From Comamonas odontotermitis (GTDB taxonomy: Bacteria; Pseudomonadota; Gammaproteobacteria; Burkholderiales; Burkholderiaceae_C): a stretch of DNA of 64,000 bases. Below the pieces are notes generated by a model. It saw nothing but the letters and a program-made list of their open reading frames with translations. It was not told the DNA's origin and did no database searches. This document shows positions 63,058 to 64,000 of this stretch, in pieces (the stretch's first letter is position 1; each line of letters begins with the position of its first letter). The stretch lies in the NCBI RefSeq assembly GCF_020080045.1, contig NZ_CP083451.1:4141001-4205000 (forward strand), given 5' to 3'. The translations under genes and the position numbers were made by a program.

Positions 63058-64000
63058 TCAGGTTCGTGAAAGCTCGCGCAAGGTCACCAGTTCCTCAGCC
63101 ATGGTGGGGTGAATGCCGATCGTCTGGTCAAACACCGCCTTGGTGGCGCCCGCCTTCATCGCCACGGCAAAGCCCTGGGCGATTTCGCCGGCATCGGCCC
63201 CCACCACATGCAGGCCGACCACGCGGTCGCTTGCATCATCGACCACCAGCTTGACCAGGCTGCGTTCGCTGCTGCCCGACAAGGTATGGCGCAGCGGCTT
63301 GAAGTCGCTGCGGTAGACACGGATCTTGCCGCAACGCTCCCGCGCCTGAGCTTCCGACAGGCCCACCGTGCCGATCTGCGGGTGGGTGAACACCGCCGTT
63401 GGAATATTGCCGTAGTCCATCACCCGCGCCTCCTGGCCTGGCACCGGGCCCAGCACATGGTCCACCCAGGCCATGGCCTCGGCCAGCGCCACGGGCGTGA
63501 GCTCCATCCGCCCCACCACATCGCCCAGGGCATGCACGCTGGGCAGGTTGGTGGTGAAGTGTTCATCAACCACAATGGCACCGTTCTTTGACTGCGCAAT
63601 GCCCAGCGCCTCCAGCCCCAGCCCAGCCACATGGGGCTTGCGGCCCGTGGCGTACAGTACCTGGTCAGCGCGCAGCATGCTGCCGTCGTTCAGATGCACC
63701 ACGCGCGCGCCTCCCGCAGCACCTGCAGCCTCTGCGGTGATGCGCGCCACATCGGTTTTCACGCGCACATCCACACCGGCCTTGCGCATTTCATCGGCCA
63801 CAAAAGCACGCACCTCGTCGTCGAAACCACGCAGAATCTGCTCTCCGCGGTACAGCAAGGTCACCTCCACGCCCAGGCCGTGAAAGATGCTTGCCATTTC
63901 GCAACCGATGTAACCACCACCCACCACCACCATGCAGCGCGGCAGCACGGGCAAGTCGAACACGTCGTCAGACACGATGGCCCATTCCTTGCCATCCACA
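63058..64000 (-). CDS. gor: glutathione-disulfide reductase (N-terminus beyond window)
   Basis: The C-terminal ~313 residues of a pyridine nucleotide-disulphide oxidoreductase. The NADPH domain shows VVVGGGYIGCEMAS and a YRGEQILRGFD specificity loop; the FAD segment YATGRKPHVAGLGL; and the dimerisation domain ends with GIHPTMAEELVTL, whose His-Glu pair is typical of glutathione reductase. The redox CxxxxC and the FAD-binding N-terminus lie to the right of the window. The frame is open to base 64000, so the Met near 63999 need not be the start. Confidence 0.9.
   Translation of the reverse strand, partial: VDGKEWAIVSDDVFDLPVLPRCMVVVGGGYIGCEMASIFHGLGVEVTLLYRGEQILRGFDDEVRAFVADEMRKAGVDVRVKTDVARITAEAAGAAGGARVVHLNDGSMLRADQVLYATGRKPHVAGLGLEALGIAQSKNGAIVVDEHFTTNLPSVHALGDVVGRMELTPVALAEAMAWVDHVLGPVPGQEARVMDYGNIPTAVFTHPQIGTVGLSEAQARERCGKIRVYRSDFKPLRHTLSGSSERSLVKLVVDDASDRVVGLHVVGADAGEIAQGFAVAMKAGATKAVFDQTIGIHPTMAEELVTLRELSRT

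Overview
The window is a high-GC, densely packed stretch of a Gram-negative chromosome. Gene content and order point to the Burkholderiales, most likely Comamonadaceae (Comamonas/Delftia/Acidovorax-like). Pointers are the tsaB-rimI-UDG-like block, the small DUF3567 gene, Bug-type solute-binding proteins, an Omp32-like porin, an IPTL-CTERM-type surface protein, and short dispersed palindromes recalled from this family. The species assignment is inferred from gene style only; there is no rRNA or tRNA in the window.

Layout. 1-4409: aromatic-acid catabolism genes (partial FAD monooxygenase, divergent MarR regulator with a clear operator-like palindrome, fumarylacetoacetate hydrolase family protein, divergent IclR). 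4458-13695: mostly housekeeping (DUF3108, DUF3567, AraC with a divergent Fsr-like exporter, two small secreted proteins, class II ribonucleotide reductase with a long structured leader, purU). 13949-20122: an unusual surface/secretion island: a 1019-residue FN3 protein with an IPTL-CTERM-like anchor, two DUF6916-like proteins bracketing a GNAT and three tandem phage-tail-collar proteins, with no other phage genes. 20288-27484: GlcD-like oxidase, small secreted protein, DUF6882 protein, CnoX-like thioredoxin, purE-purK-tsaC operon. 27568-30138: two divergent SGNH-family lipoproteins, one lacking the catalytic residues, separated by a 270 bp nested palindromic element. 30323-39327: pirin/LysR pair, glycolipid-binding-domain protein, GNAT, a low-GC hexapeptide acyltransferase, dacB, tsaB-rimI-degenerate UDG, corA.

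39429-55369 is the most striking region: sixteen genes in one direction that look like one catabolic operon. It holds porin, MFS permease and two Bug binding proteins for uptake; a Rieske oxygenase plus VanB-type reductase; an extradiol (VOC) dioxygenase; aldehyde dehydrogenase; an alpha/beta hydrolase; a cupin; an aspartate-dehydrogenase-like enzyme; a ThDP enzyme; two SDRs (one without the usual Tyr/Lys pair); an IclR regulator; and a 73-residue HTH protein. The inferred logic is uptake, ring hydroxylation or demethylation, meta cleavage, then side-chain oxidation, hydrolysis or decarboxylation. The substrate cannot be read from the sequence and the gene combination does not match a pathway I can name.

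55616-64000: MFS transporter, MTA/SAH nucleosidase, fadD, a complete IS1595-type insertion sequence (1057 bp, 8 bp poly-A target duplication), a lipoprotein, an M48 metalloprotease fused to a pilin-like C-terminal segment, and a partial glutathione reductase cut by the window edge.
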